Assembly (NCBI GenBank): GCA_020860245.1
Contig: JAJBUQ010000008.1
Coordinates: 1-64,000, forward strand
Source: Rikenellaceae bacterium
Lineage (GTDB): Bacteria; Bacteroidota; Bacteroidia; Bacteroidales; Rikenellaceae
Reading direction: 5' to 3'
Length of the DNA: 64,000 nt
Positions 55,743 through 64,000 of this stretch are shown here, piece after piece. The first letter of the stretch is position 1. Each line of letters begins with the position of its first letter. The notes beneath the pieces are model-generated. The model was given only the letters and a program-made list of their open reading frames with translations. It had not been told where the DNA came from and ran no database searches. The position numbers and the translations under genes are program-made.

Positions 55743-56281
55743 TCCCGTTAATGAATTATCGCACATTATGAATTGATCAACTATTTAAAATTCCGAACTA
55801 TGGCTGATCTCACATGCTAATGCAAATTAAGATATTTGTCGTGATGTTGTCCATTACGTGAAAAAAAATTCCCGATCATAAGGGCGGTGAACGGATACCC
55901 GAACGGTTATTATAAGACATACAAAATCAGGAGATCGAGACGACATTGGCACTGCATTCTAACAGGATTACGACCCCGGAATACCGTTTTGTGGAGGATT
56001 AACGAACGGATTCCGGAGAGGGCTCGAACGCAGGATCTCCGCTCGTTCCGGTGAATTTCGGAATTAAAGACACGACTAAAAATCTTCAGCGGTTTTTACG
56101 ACTTCCATGTGAATGGAGAGGACAAAGGAGATCTGCACTCTGAAGATTTAAGTAACCAAAGTTATTATTTTCAACGGGAGGATATAAATTCACAATAAAT
56201 GTAAACGACAAGTCGCGGGTAATCCGGATGTAAATAAACTGAGAGTACGTCCTCCTAAATAAAATTTTTACCGCAAATCTT
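55743..56281. other. 539-bp gap with possible decayed coding remnant
   Basis: No intact gene. On the plus strand, the frame from 55862 reads KKIPDHKGGERIPERLL, TAA (55913), then DIQNQEIETTLALHSNRITT to FVED, TAA (56000), RTDSGEGSNAGSPLVPVNFG and onward. After a shift to another frame near 56095, FYDFHVNGEDKGDLHSEDL appears, and later FTINVNDKSRVIRM in a third. These protein-like pieces broken by stops and shifts suggest a pseudogene, but I cannot name a family. No terminator is obvious after the aminotransferase. Confidence 0.3.
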
Positions 56282-59206
56282 TTATTTATCGTAATAATTA
56301 TCGTAGTAGCTGCTTCGTTTGTCGTATTTAACATCGCGCAGAACACCGGACTTAACGCTTATATTGAAGCTCCAGCTCTTGAGGAATCCTATCGGAACCC
56401 ATGAGAAGTTCATCTGCCAGCAGTGGAGGTCGCGGGTAAGATAGAATACTCCGGTGGTCAGCTTTTTGGCCTGAAGGTCATAACCTCCATTGTAAGTGAT
56501 TGCCCATTTGCTCGTAAGGTTCACGCTCGCATTGAAACTCATCGTCTGCGTCACGGTCTTGCGTACCCCGTTGTTGTAATAGCTGACGCTGTAATTTACA
56601 CCCAGGTTATAAGGGACGCTGAAGTCATAGTATAGGCCTGTCATAAGCCTCCGCTGCATATTTATCTGTTCCCTGAACTGATATTCCTCGTCATCATAAT
56701 CCCCAACGTCGAAAATATCCTGTCCGGGAACGTAACCGTCTACTCCATTTATAGAATTATACCCTTGTGCAGACGTGGCTCCTCCGTTGAATCGGTAAGA
56801 GAACGAGGTTCCGACACTTTGCAACCGGGCCAGTTTGCCCTTCTGCACCAGAAATTTATTAATCCTCCGTCCTGTTTGTTTATCGACCTGATAGGGGTCG
56901 AATACCATGTTAAGGTTAATATTGAAGTCTTTTATAAGAGTAGATCTCACCACAACGGAAATAGTAGACAGGTTCAGCGAGTCCGCGAGGAAGTTGTAAT
57001 TCCCCCTGAACGACAATTCGTCGAGAATTTTGACTTTGCGCGTTCCCGTGGAATCTCTCCCGTATCGCACCTTCATCTCCAGAGTATTTTTCAAACTGAA
57101 GCTCATGGTCGCCGAACGGCTGCGTCCCGGCACTCCGTTTATTCCATTTTCGTATGGAGAATAATATCCCATGCGCCCCGTAGAGTCCTGCTGTATCTGT
57201 TCCCAATAACCGAATTTTGCCTGACCGAAGTCCGGAGTATAAGCAAACGAGACGGTCGGAGTCATTACATGCCGTATCGCTTGCACTGTGGAATTGGAAC
57301 CGAACATGAATGTACCGTATACGTTCGTGGTCATCGAGGCGGAATAGTTGTAGTTATATACCCTGTAAAATCCACGGATGGTATCGGTAATATCCACTGT
57401 ATTGGTGTCCGGATTCCACTCTTTGTGTATTTTATCGAAGTACCATCGCTCGGTGTAGTTAAACTGAGAAGTTACGTTGATATAATTAAACAGATTCATT
57501 GTCGCTGAGATAGGAATAGAGTGGTTCATTCCGTTCTTCATATTCTTCAAAGTCTGATCGGTGAACAGGTCCTTCTCCTTGACCGTGAATTTATTAGTGA
57601 AGGTGTTTGTATATGTAAGGTTTATTTTTTCGTATAGTTTCTCCTTCCCTACCCTGTTCTGCCTCTTGAACGGATATATTCTCGACACACTGAATGTATA
57701 GTTCGGGAATGCGATAGTAATAGTGGAATCCCTGTTATTTTGAGAATGACTCATGTTCGTGGAGAACGAGAACGGTTTGTTAGGCCAGTTTTTAGAATAG
57801 GATATCGAAGAGTTGGTCTGGGTATTCACGTAATCGTTAATATTATTCGAAGAATACTGGTTATATCCTGAGGTCGAGAAGTTTACACTGGCCGCGAATG
57901 TAGAGTTAGGACGGAATTTCGGATCCTGCGTATGCGTCCACTGAACGCGGAAGTTGGTCATATTACCGAAGTCCAGCGATCCTCTGTCCCCGAATACCTC
58001 CTTAGCGAAGTTTAGATTCAGATTACCGCGGAACTTGTACCGCAGCATATAGCGGGAAGATAGAGAAGTTTCCCACGATCCCAGAGTATATATCCCTCCG
58101 AGAAGAGTCATATCCATATAGTCGTTAGGACACCAGTAATACCCTCCGTCGCGCAGGAAGAATCCTTTAAGGGACTGTTCTCCGAAGGTCGGCATAATAA
58201 ATCCGGAACTTTGATTATTGTTGAGCGGAACGAATCCGAAGGGAAGTCCGAGGAAGTAAATCGGTACATCCTCCATAACAAAATAGGTCGGATTCATTAC
58301 GATTTTCTTTCCGGGAATGACTTTGGCTTTGGTCATCTGGAAGTAGAAGTGGGGATGGTCGTGGTCGCAGGTGGTATACTGGCCTCCGGCAATGTTAATG
58401 GTTTTATCGGGCATACGTTTGACGATACCTCCGCGTAAGATTCCGTCGCCATCTCTCGTGAATATGTTCTTTATCTTTGCTTTATGAGTGTCGAGATTGT
58501 AGACTATGGTGTCCATGATTATATCCTCCGATCCGCTCTGCTGGAATATCGGACGGGTAGCGACACCTGTTGTATCGGGAACTCCGTAGGCAAAGATAAA
58601 TTTTGTTTCCAAATCGAATTCCGTATAATCGGCTATAAGAGTCATATCTTGATAGTACACCTCGCCGTTGTCATAGGCATATATCATTTTTTCTTTCGCA
58701 CGATACACGAGCGAGTCCGTTTTACCTGTTATGGGATCGTCGAGGAAGCTCTTAGGACCTATCGTATCGGCAACCATAAATTCTGAGGTGATCCTCTCCA
58801 GAGTAAGGGAGTCGAGTATAAGAGAACCTGATAGCAGAGAATCCAGTGTAAGGCTGTCAATATTATTAAGACGCAAAGAATCGGGCAGATCGTACTTCAA
58901 GCGCAGGGAATCGATTAACGCAGGATCGATAATCCCTCTATTCTGTTCGATCATCAGTGAATCGGCGGAGGATGTATCGAAGGGTACGCTCGAAGGGACT
59001 ATACTGTCCGGCATCAGAAGGAGGGAAGGTTCGACAACAATAGCTTCCGTACTATCCGGAACGGTTATCGGGGCATCGTTATTCAGATCCTCATCGACAA
59101 TGCCTCCCGTATCCGGCCGTATATCGGCAAATACAGTCCACTGTACGAACAACACCATTATTAAAATAACGGATAAAGCGCCATATTTTCTAAACTTTAC
59201 TGCCAA
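56282..59206 (-). CDS. lptD: LPS-assembly protein LptD (OstA-like)
   Basis: Outer-membrane translocon inserting LPS at the cell surface. The 974 residues have a signal anchor (ALSVILIMVLFVQWTVFA), a low-complexity Ser/Leu/Asp-rich region (about 60-140, repeated LDSL units), the OstA jellyroll near 160-320 (YYQDMTLIADYTEFDLETKF), then a long barrel with many aromatic strands. The Bacteroidota form is larger than E. coli LptD. Family assignment is firm; the disulfide cysteines of E. coli were not matched. Divergent from amiC. Confidence 0.88.
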   Translation of the reverse strand: MAVKFRKYGALSVILIMVLFVQWTVFADIRPDTGGIVDEDLNNDAPITVPDSTEAIVVEPSLLLMPDSIVPSSVPFDTSSADSLMIEQNRGIIDPALIDSLRLKYDLPDSLRLNNIDSLTLDSLLSGSLILDSLTLERITSEFMVADTIGPKSFLDDPITGKTDSLVYRAKEKMIYAYDNGEVYYQDMTLIADYTEFDLETKFIFAYGVPDTTGVATRPIFQQSGSEDIIMDTIVYNLDTHKAKIKNIFTRDGDGILRGGIVKRMPDKTINIAGGQYTTCDHDHPHFYFQMTKAKVIPGKKIVMNPTYFVMEDVPIYFLGLPFGFVPLNNNQSSGFIMPTFGEQSLKGFFLRDGGYYWCPNDYMDMTLLGGIYTLGSWETSLSSRYMLRYKFRGNLNLNFAKEVFGDRGSLDFGNMTNFRVQWTHTQDPKFRPNSTFAASVNFSTSGYNQYSSNNINDYVNTQTNSSISYSKNWPNKPFSFSTNMSHSQNNRDSTITIAFPNYTFSVSRIYPFKRQNRVGKEKLYEKINLTYTNTFTNKFTVKEKDLFTDQTLKNMKNGMNHSIPISATMNLFNYINVTSQFNYTERWYFDKIHKEWNPDTNTVDITDTIRGFYRVYNYNYSASMTTNVYGTFMFGSNSTVQAIRHVMTPTVSFAYTPDFGQAKFGYWEQIQQDSTGRMGYYSPYENGINGVPGRSRSATMSFSLKNTLEMKVRYGRDSTGTRKVKILDELSFRGNYNFLADSLNLSTISVVVRSTLIKDFNINLNMVFDPYQVDKQTGRRINKFLVQKGKLARLQSVGTSFSYRFNGGATSAQGYNSINGVDGYVPGQDIFDVGDYDDEEYQFREQINMQRRLMTGLYYDFSVPYNLGVNYSVSYYNNGVRKTVTQTMSFNASVNLTSKWAITYNGGYDLQAKKLTTGVFYLTRDLHCWQMNFSWVPIGFLKSWSFNISVKSGVLRDVKYDKRSSYYDNYYDK

Positions 59207-59221
59207 ATTGCGATTTTTATT

Positions 59222-59229
59222 TAACTTTG
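59222..59229 (+). promoter_or_regulatory. -7 promoter box for amiC
   Basis: TAACTTTG, exact TAnnTTTG match, 67 bp before the amiC ATG in the 90-bp divergent gap to lptD. Confidence 0.5.
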
Positions 59230-59296
59230 CGCATTACTTTCCGACTATGGACGGAATCCTTATCAAACCGGGGACAAAGATAATATTTTTAACGTA

Positions 59297-60427
59297 ATGA
59301 AACCATTATTATTACATTTCCTCATAATTTCCGCGATACTGTTTTTCGGACCTGTTTCCCACGGTTACGGGCAGCAGTCCTATACCACGCAGGTCAAGAC
59401 CGTAGTCATCGATCCGGGGCACGGAGGGAACGATCCGGGTGCGGTTTCAGGGAGCGTTAAAGAGAAGGACATAGTCCTTAAAGTTGCTCTGAAGCTGGGC
59501 GATATGATAAAAAAAGCTCATCCGGACGTCAATATTATTTACACACGCAAAACGGACGTTTTAATACCGCTTTACGAACGCGGAAATATAGCGAACAAGG
59601 CAAATGCGGATCTGTTCATATCGATACACGTCAATGCGGCGGCTTCGGCGGCGGCTTCCGGCACGGAAACATTCGTAATGGGGGACAAATACGCCAAGAA
59701 CAATCTCGAAGTTGCTATGAGGGAGAACGACGTTATCGTTCTGGAGGAGGATTACGAGACGAGATATCAAGGCTACAAGGCAGGCTCTCCGGAATCTTTC
59801 ATAATATTTTCCCTTATGCAGTACGTGTATCAGGAGCAGAGCATTATGTACGCGGATATTATTCAGAAGCACTTCAAGAAGAATACTCCGTACGGCGACA
59901 GGGGGACTAAGCAAGGGAATCTCATCGTTTTATGGAACTCTTCCATGCCCAGCGTACTGACCGAACTCGGTTTTATAAGCAATGCCAACGACCGTAAGTT
60001 CATGACTTCCGATGCGGGGCAGACAAAATTAGCGCAGTCTTTGTGCGACGCATTCACCGAATATAAAAACAAAGTGGAGAAAGGGAGCACGGCAACATAC
60101 GAAGCAGGTGCAAATTCGAGAGAGCGAGAGACCGTCAGGGAATCGCTTCCTGCATCTGTCAGCGGGGATATTAAATTCAGGATACAGGTAGCCGCGTCGT
60201 CACGTAAGATGAATATGTCGAGTTCTTCGCAATTCGGAACATACAGGAATAAGGTTACAGAGATGCGCGTGGACGGACTTTATAAATATTATGTGGAAGA
60301 GACCTCTTCATATCGCGAGGCGGCCGGATTACTACAACAAGCGAAGCAGAAGTTTAAGGACGCATTTATCGTAGCCTTCAGTAACGGTGAGAGGGTGGCG
60401 ATCACCGACGAAATGAAACGAAATTAA
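59297..60427 (+). CDS. N-acetylmuramoyl-L-alanine amidase with SPOR domain
   Basis: Cleaves peptide side chains from peptidoglycan, typically for septum splitting. The 376 residues start with a signal peptide (MKPLLLHFLIISAILFFGPV), then an Amidase_3 domain (about 30-255) with zinc His in VIDPGHGGNDPG, Glu nearby, His in SIHVNAA and catalytic Glu in SVLTELGFISN. A C-terminal SPOR domain (about 295-370, FRIQVAASS) would bind denuded glycans at the septum. It is followed 10 bp later by the MlaD gene. Confidence 0.92.
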   Translation: MKPLLLHFLIISAILFFGPVSHGYGQQSYTTQVKTVVIDPGHGGNDPGAVSGSVKEKDIVLKVALKLGDMIKKAHPDVNIIYTRKTDVLIPLYERGNIANKANADLFISIHVNAAASAAASGTETFVMGDKYAKNNLEVAMRENDVIVLEEDYETRYQGYKAGSPESFIIFSLMQYVYQEQSIMYADIIQKHFKKNTPYGDRGTKQGNLIVLWNSSMPSVLTELGFISNANDRKFMTSDAGQTKLAQSLCDAFTEYKNKVEKGSTATYEAGANSRERETVRESLPASVSGDIKFRIQVAASSRKMNMSSSSQFGTYRNKVTEMRVDGLYKYYVEETSSYREAAGLLQQAKQKFKDAFIVAFSNGERVAITDEMKRN

Positions 60428-60437
60428 AGATTTAAAA

Positions 60438-61352
60438 ATGAAAATAAGAAAAGAAGTTAAAATAGGAATTTTCGGCATATTAATGCTCTTTCTATTAGTG
60501 TGGGGGGTAGATTATCTCACTGGAACCAATATCTTCGTATCGAACAACACTTATTACGCCCAGTTCGATAAGGCAGACGGACTAAAATCATCGACTGAAA
60601 TCAGGCTCAGAGGGCTTAAGATCGGGACTGTGACCGGGGTCGGATATAACCCCTTGGTGGATGACAAAGTCATCGTGGAATTTACCGTCAAATCGGACTA
60701 CAAGATCCCTGTGGATTCAAGGATCGTAGCGGCCAATACTTTGATTATCAGCGGAACCGTCCTCGACCTCGAATACGGGCAGTCGCATATATACTTCCAC
60801 GGAGGAGATACCATTCCGTCGGTCGGAGCGAAGGACGCGATCGGTATGATAAGTTCGGAGATCGAAGAGATAAAAGACAAGGTATATACTCTGCTGAACA
60901 ATCTCAATACCACACTGGACAATGTGAACACGGCTCTCAACGAAGATAATCTAAATAATATAGGCAACGCGATTAAGAATATCGACAATCTTATCGCAGA
61001 GGATCTCTCGGAGATTGCGCGGAATCTTAATTATGTAACCGGGTCATTGTCGGAGAACTCATACCGGATCGAGAATATTCTCGCGAATGTGGATGAATTC
61101 ACGGACTCCCTGAACAGCATCGATCTGACAGGGCTGGTCAGCGAATTCAACACGACCGTAAATAATCTTAACGAGATAACCTCCAAGCTCAACGAAGGCA
61201 GCGGCACGATCGCGCAGCTCATAAATAACGACTCTCTCTACGACAGTCTTGTCTCGGCGACTGGGAATCTGTCTCTCCTGCTCGACGACATTAAAGCCAA
61301 TCCCAAGCGGTACGTCTCCATTTCGGTTTTCGGAGGAAGAAACAAAAATTAA
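60438..61352 (+). CDS. MlaD-family (MCE domain) protein
   Basis: Lipid-transport protein of 304 residues. One N-terminal transmembrane helix (GIFGILMLFLLVWGVDYL, about 11-28), an MCE domain (about 35-115, with GLKSSTEIRLRGLKIGTV and DSRIVAANTLIISGT), then a long helical tail of coiled-coil type (Asn/Asp/Leu-rich heptads, 140-285). The matching permease and ATPase (MlaE/F) are not in the window. Pairing with the amidase is noted but its meaning is unclear. Confidence 0.88.
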   Translation: MKIRKEVKIGIFGILMLFLLVWGVDYLTGTNIFVSNNTYYAQFDKADGLKSSTEIRLRGLKIGTVTGVGYNPLVDDKVIVEFTVKSDYKIPVDSRIVAANTLIISGTVLDLEYGQSHIYFHGGDTIPSVGAKDAIGMISSEIEEIKDKVYTLLNNLNTTLDNVNTALNEDNLNNIGNAIKNIDNLIAEDLSEIARNLNYVTGSLSENSYRIENILANVDEFTDSLNSIDLTGLVSEFNTTVNNLNEITSKLNEGSGTIAQLINNDSLYDSLVSATGNLSLLLDDIKANPKRYVSISVFGGRNKN

Positions 61353-61397
61353 GCATTATTATTGCACAAACAACGGATAAAATTTTAATTGGAGACA

Positions 61398-62366
61398 ATG
61401 CTGGACAGTATACGCAGACCCGTGGAAAAAGAGATGGAGGAATTCAACAGGCGCCTTGCCTGCCACCTGCATAACGATAATCCTTCGATATCCTCGGTAC
61501 TGGATTACGTATTCGAAAAAAAAGGCAAACAGATGCGTCCTCTTCTGGTCATGCTGACAGCAGCGCTGCATGGAGGAATCAACGATAGAACCTATTCCGG
61601 AGCGATGCTCGCCGAGCTGGTCCATACCGCGTCTCTTATACACGACGATATTGTGGACGATGCCTATGTCCGCAGAGGCAGTCTCTCCGCAAACGCTATA
61701 TGGAGATCCAAAGTCGCTGTGCTCACCGGAGATTATGTTTTGTCGAGAGCAATCTCCGCAGCGGTGAAGAACGGAGCAGCGGATCTTTTATCCCTAATTA
61801 TAGACTCGTTCGAGATGCTCTCCGAGGGGGAACTTATCCAGCTGGAACATGCTTCCAAACTCGACACAGACGAAAAAATCTATTTCGAGACCATAAATAA
61901 GAAGACGGCCTCCCTGCTCGGCTCATGTGCGGCGCTCGGAGCCCGATCGGCAGCCGGAACGGAGGAACAGGTAGAGAGTATGAGAAGGTTCGGTGAATAT
62001 CTCGGAATGGCATTCCAGATCAAGGACGATATTCTCGATTTTTCGACCGGGAATAAAACCGGCAAACCGGGATTACAGGACATCAGGGAACGCAAAATAA
62101 CCCTTCCTCTGCTCATCCTTCTCAACGATTCCGGCGAGAAAAAAAGAAAAAAAATTATAAGTTTACTTAGCGGAATACGGTATAAGGACGCGAATGCAGA
62201 GATTATTCATTCCATGATAATGGAATCGGGAGCTCTCGTCAGAGCCACCGTCATTATGGAACAATACATCGACAAGGCACGGATTATTCTGGAATCATAC
62301 GAAGACTCGGAGATAAAAGAATCACTGAGAAGGTATACATCATATATAATGGATCGGGACAGATAA
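61398..62366 (+). CDS. Polyprenyl diphosphate synthase
   Basis: Trans-prenyltransferase of 322 residues building long isoprenyl chains, probably for menaquinone. The first Asp-rich motif is LIHDDIVDDAYVRRG near 78-92, the second is IKDDILDFSTG near 208-218, and GKQMRPLLVML near 44 is the substrate Lys/Arg block. Octaprenyl or heptaprenyl length cannot be read from sequence. An upstream TTG (61389) is open, but ATG at 61398 is the better start. It converges on the next gene with no spacer. Confidence 0.9.
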   Translation: MLDSIRRPVEKEMEEFNRRLACHLHNDNPSISSVLDYVFEKKGKQMRPLLVMLTAALHGGINDRTYSGAMLAELVHTASLIHDDIVDDAYVRRGSLSANAIWRSKVAVLTGDYVLSRAISAAVKNGAADLLSLIIDSFEMLSEGELIQLEHASKLDTDEKIYFETINKKTASLLGSCAALGARSAAGTEEQVESMRRFGEYLGMAFQIKDDILDFSTGNKTGKPGLQDIRERKITLPLLILLNDSGEKKRKKIISLLSGIRYKDANAEIIHSMIMESGALVRATVIMEQYIDKARIILESYEDSEIKESLRRYTSYIMDRDR

Positions 62367-62993
62367 TTAAAGTATCTGTAACTTCAGACCGAACGACAGA
62401 CTAAGATAGTCTTTGGGTTTGAGATATTTATTCGTTGCAGCGCTAATAATGTAGAGGTCGCAGGAACTTATCTCGTAATATCCCGTAACGGATTTCATTC
62501 CGTTTTTATTCAACCGGAGCGTGAATCTCTGTCCGGCGAATATGTGGAACCGTACCTTTGTCGAGAATCTATAATATCCGCCTGCGGGGTATTTAACCGG
62601 CTCCGATACCCAGTAGTTTTTATTCATCAACGCATTCATGAAGAGTCCGCAGTTAAGAGGTTCGAGATACCACTTATCCGAGATACTGACCTGCCACGGC
62701 AGGTAATTCTGTTTAACGGTAAACGTTACTTTAGCTCTCGTATCCGCGAATTTCGGCAGGAATCCGAAGAGAATATCGGTCTCCAGGCGGTCTTTGGAAT
62801 AATTCCAGCCTGTTCCGAACGAGACCACGCCTATCGAGCCAGCAAATTGCGCTTTAGCATAGCGTGGTATGAGGCTGTTCCACACGGTCTGATATTTTTC
62901 AGAGCCTCCGGTATCATCCGCATATAGAGGGACGGCACAGAGAATCAACACCGCAACGGATAACGCTTTAATATTCGACAACCTCATATTCAT
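62367..62993 (-). CDS. Uncharacterised exported protein, probable barrel
   Basis: About 208 residues with a signal peptide (SNIKALSVAVLILCAVPLYA) and a run of alternating hydrophobic/aromatic strands (FAGSIGVVSFGTGWNYS, TDILFGFLPKF, YLSLSFGLKLQIL at the end) that suggests a small outer-membrane barrel. No family is recognised. Possible starts are 63014, 62993 or 62987; all overlap the metallophosphatase end, which indicates coupling. Confidence 0.55.
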   Translation of the reverse strand: MNMRLSNIKALSVAVLILCAVPLYADDTGGSEKYQTVWNSLIPRYAKAQFAGSIGVVSFGTGWNYSKDRLETDILFGFLPKFADTRAKVTFTVKQNYLPWQVSISDKWYLEPLNCGLFMNALMNKNYWVSEPVKYPAGGYYRFSTKVRFHIFAGQRFTLRLNKNGMKSVTGYYEISSCDLYIISAATNKYLKPKDYLSLSFGLKLQIL

Positions 62994-63771
62994 AACCGTC
63001 AGATGTGACTTCAAATAACAGATACGTCCTATCCTTCATGCAGCCGCAGCCGTAGTAAATTATACCGTCATCGAATATATCCGCTGCGCTAATACCGTGG
63101 TCGTGTGCATGGAGACAGAACATAAGTCCGTTGAACTGCCTGAGCATATAGTGAAAATAATCGGCGACATTGTCGCTGAACTGGTCCGATTTGGGCCTGG
63201 CATGCATTACCGGAATCGTGCGGTCGTAACTTTCGCGGTCTGCCTCCAGTTCGGATTTTATAAAAGTAAAATCAGGAACGTCCGCACCATAGTCGAATTC
63301 GAGTGCATTCGTATTCAAACATACGAATTTAGTTCGGGCTGCAGTAAAGGAAAAATTCAGATCTCCGTACATCTCCGTATATACGGCAAGCCCGTTCCCC
63401 AACAGATCATGATTCCCCACAACGGCGACATAAGGAATATCGAGACCTGACAGTATATCGTGCATCCATTTGAATTCGAGAGTCATTCCGAAGTCTGCGA
63501 TATCTCCTCCGTGTATCACAAAATCGATGTCTCCGCGGCGGTTTACATTATCGACAAAATCTACGGTTTCATCGTACCATCTTTGCGAATCGCCCATCAT
63601 TATGAAGCGTATCGTGTCGCGGCCTTCACATGCACTCTCGATCCTTTCGATGTTTTTCCTGTTTATTTCTGTATCGGTACGAATACGAGCGTCGTACGGA
63701 TGATAATCGATCAAATCGCATCCGGCAAGTACGACAGCAGTAATCAAGAATGTAATAAGTCTACGGATCAT
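62968..63771 (-). CDS. Calcineurin-like metallophosphoesterase, lipoprotein
   Basis: Exported phosphoesterase of 267 residues. The lipoprotein signal ends in a lipobox (VVLAGC near 15-18). Metal motifs appear in order: IMMGDSQRWYD (GDSQ near 60, in place of the usual D-x-H), VIHGGDIADFG near 86, VVGNHDLLG near 118, MHARPKSDQ near 190 and FCLHAHDHG near 220. Substrate unknown. The predicted start is only 6 bp from a -7 box. Confidence 0.85.
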   Translation of the reverse strand: MIRRLITFLITAVVLAGCDLIDYHPYDARIRTDTEINRKNIERIESACEGRDTIRFIMMGDSQRWYDETVDFVDNVNRRGDIDFVIHGGDIADFGMTLEFKWMHDILSGLDIPYVAVVGNHDLLGNGLAVYTEMYGDLNFSFTAARTKFVCLNTNALEFDYGADVPDFTFIKSELEADRESYDRTIPVMHARPKSDQFSDNVADYFHYMLRQFNGLMFCLHAHDHGISAADIFDDGIIYYGCGCMKDRTYLLFEVTSDGYEYEVVEY

Positions 63772-63776
63772 TGTCG

Positions 63777-63784
63777 CAAAATTA
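63777..63784 (-). promoter_or_regulatory. -7 box abutting the metallophosphatase start
   Basis: TAATTTTG on the minus strand, an exact TAnnTTTG match, ends 5 bp upstream of the ATG, which would give an almost leaderless mRNA. Confidence 0.4.
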
Positions 63785-63862
63785 CTGAATATTACCCTCT
63801 TTTCTATGCCGAATTTACGCTTATGTTTGTTGTATTTTCTTAATTACGTGTTATATACAGAT

Positions 63863-63888
63863 AAAAAACGGTCCTCAACGGACCGTTT
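63863..63888 (-). terminator. Intrinsic terminator after ompH-like gene
   Basis: Nine-bp stem AAACGGTCC / GGACCGTTT with loop TCAAC on the plus strand, followed on the minus strand by a T tract. Positioned 20 bp after the ompH-like stop. Confidence 0.85.
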
Positions 63889-63907
63889 CCATATATTTTA
63901 CCCCAGA

Positions 63908-64000
63908 CTAATTCTTGCTTGCGGCATATTTTCTGTTCATTCCGTCCAGAACTTCTTTCGTAACATCCAGATCGGGATTCGCCATAAGTACCGGAGCTCC
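63908..64000 (-). CDS. OmpH/Skp-family periplasmic chaperone, C-terminal end only
   Basis: Only the last 30 residues are visible (GAPVLMANPDLDVTKEVLDG then MNRKYAASKN and TAG). The NPDLDVTKEVLDGMN block matches the conserved C-terminal DxTxEVLxxLN of OmpH/Skp proteins, which escort outer-membrane proteins. The gene continues beyond the window edge, so start and length are unknown. Confidence 0.7.
   Translation of the reverse strand, partial: GAPVLMANPDLDVTKEVLDGMNRKYAASKN

Noticed and set aside
56010-56050. tRNA T-arm-like sequence (minus strand GTTCGAGCC with GGAGA/TCTCC ends)
   Set aside because: The flanking bases do not pair as a T stem, and no anticodon or D arm lies nearby.
56086-56346. 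Minus-strand open frame of 86 codons at the lptD 3' end
   Set aside because: It lies in another frame overlapping lptD, has no recognisable motif, and its codon pattern is not gene-like.
1-64000. CRISPR arrays, insertion sequences, integrases, prophage genes, toxin-antitoxin or restriction systems
   Set aside because: None seen: no regular direct-repeat array and no protein with such motifs among the frames examined.

Overview
The window reads as ordinary, gene-dense chromosome of a Bacteroidota bacterium, most likely order Bacteroidales. Support: a PorX-type response regulator with a PglZ domain (type IX secretion), an N-succinylornithine transcarbamylase with Pro90, a long Ala/Glu-tailed ribosomal protein S16, a tRNA-guanine transglycosylase without the usual zinc cysteines, few Shine-Dalgarno sequences, and many start-proximal boxes matching the Bacteroidota -7 promoter TAnnTTTG. 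I see no prophage, insertion sequence, integrase, CRISPR array, rRNA or tRNA. The standard genetic code applies, with TGA used as a normal stop.

Layout. 1-7.0 kb: transketolase, then obg-tgt-lptF/G, then porX, all on the minus strand. 7.0-10.5 kb: a plus-strand operon of an M23 peptidase, a YhbP-like flavoprotein, an epimerase and ispD, meeting comEB-manA tail to tail. 12-18.5 kb: galE, then a hexuronate block in which uxaC plus a broken SGNH esterase diverge from uxaB-uxaA, then guanine deaminase. 19.06-19.40 kb: a non-coding AT-rich region with five identical TTATTAACA boxes, resembling a replication-origin or DnaA-binding cluster. 19.4-27.3 kb (minus): rpsP-rimM and a TPR protein / outer-membrane barrel / argF' / two-gene chromate transporter run, the first transporter gene broken by a stop codon.

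27.4-38 kb: glmM, a Leptospira-type citramalate synthase, Fe/Mn superoxide dismutase, a GNAT-like protein, a 992-residue receiver-plus-PPDK-ATP-grasp fusion, ftsY and a GH28 polygalacturonase. 38-46.6 kb: valS, then lon-tsaE-icd and gltA. 46.6-53 kb (minus): kdtA-mqnD and carAB. 53.0-53.4 kb: a promoter region made of tandem palindromic repeats. 53.4-55.7 kb: smpB, a TrmH-like methyltransferase and a class III aminotransferase. 55.7-56.3 kb: a gap with possible remnants of a decayed gene. 56.3-64 kb: lptD, divergent amiC-mlaD-prenyl synthase, then a putative barrel protein, a metallophosphatase and the end of an OmpH/Skp gene.

Themes. Envelope biogenesis: LptF/G, KdtA, LptD, MlaD, AmiC, polyprenyl synthase, GlmM, IspD, OmpH. 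Pectin and uronate use: GH28 followed by UxaC/UxaB/UxaA, with the SGNH esterase possibly deacetylating the polymer. Central metabolism: gltA and icd (residues favour NAD+), citramalate route to isoleucine, futalosine route to menaquinone (MqnD), carbamoyl phosphate and arginine. The best candidates for undescribed biology are the receiver/PPDK fusion, the TTATTAACA cluster, the AGATAG/CTATCT promoter repeats and the TPR plus barrel pair. Two genes carry single clean nonsense codons at positions where the family has a sense residue, so recent pseudogenisation or assembly error should be separated.
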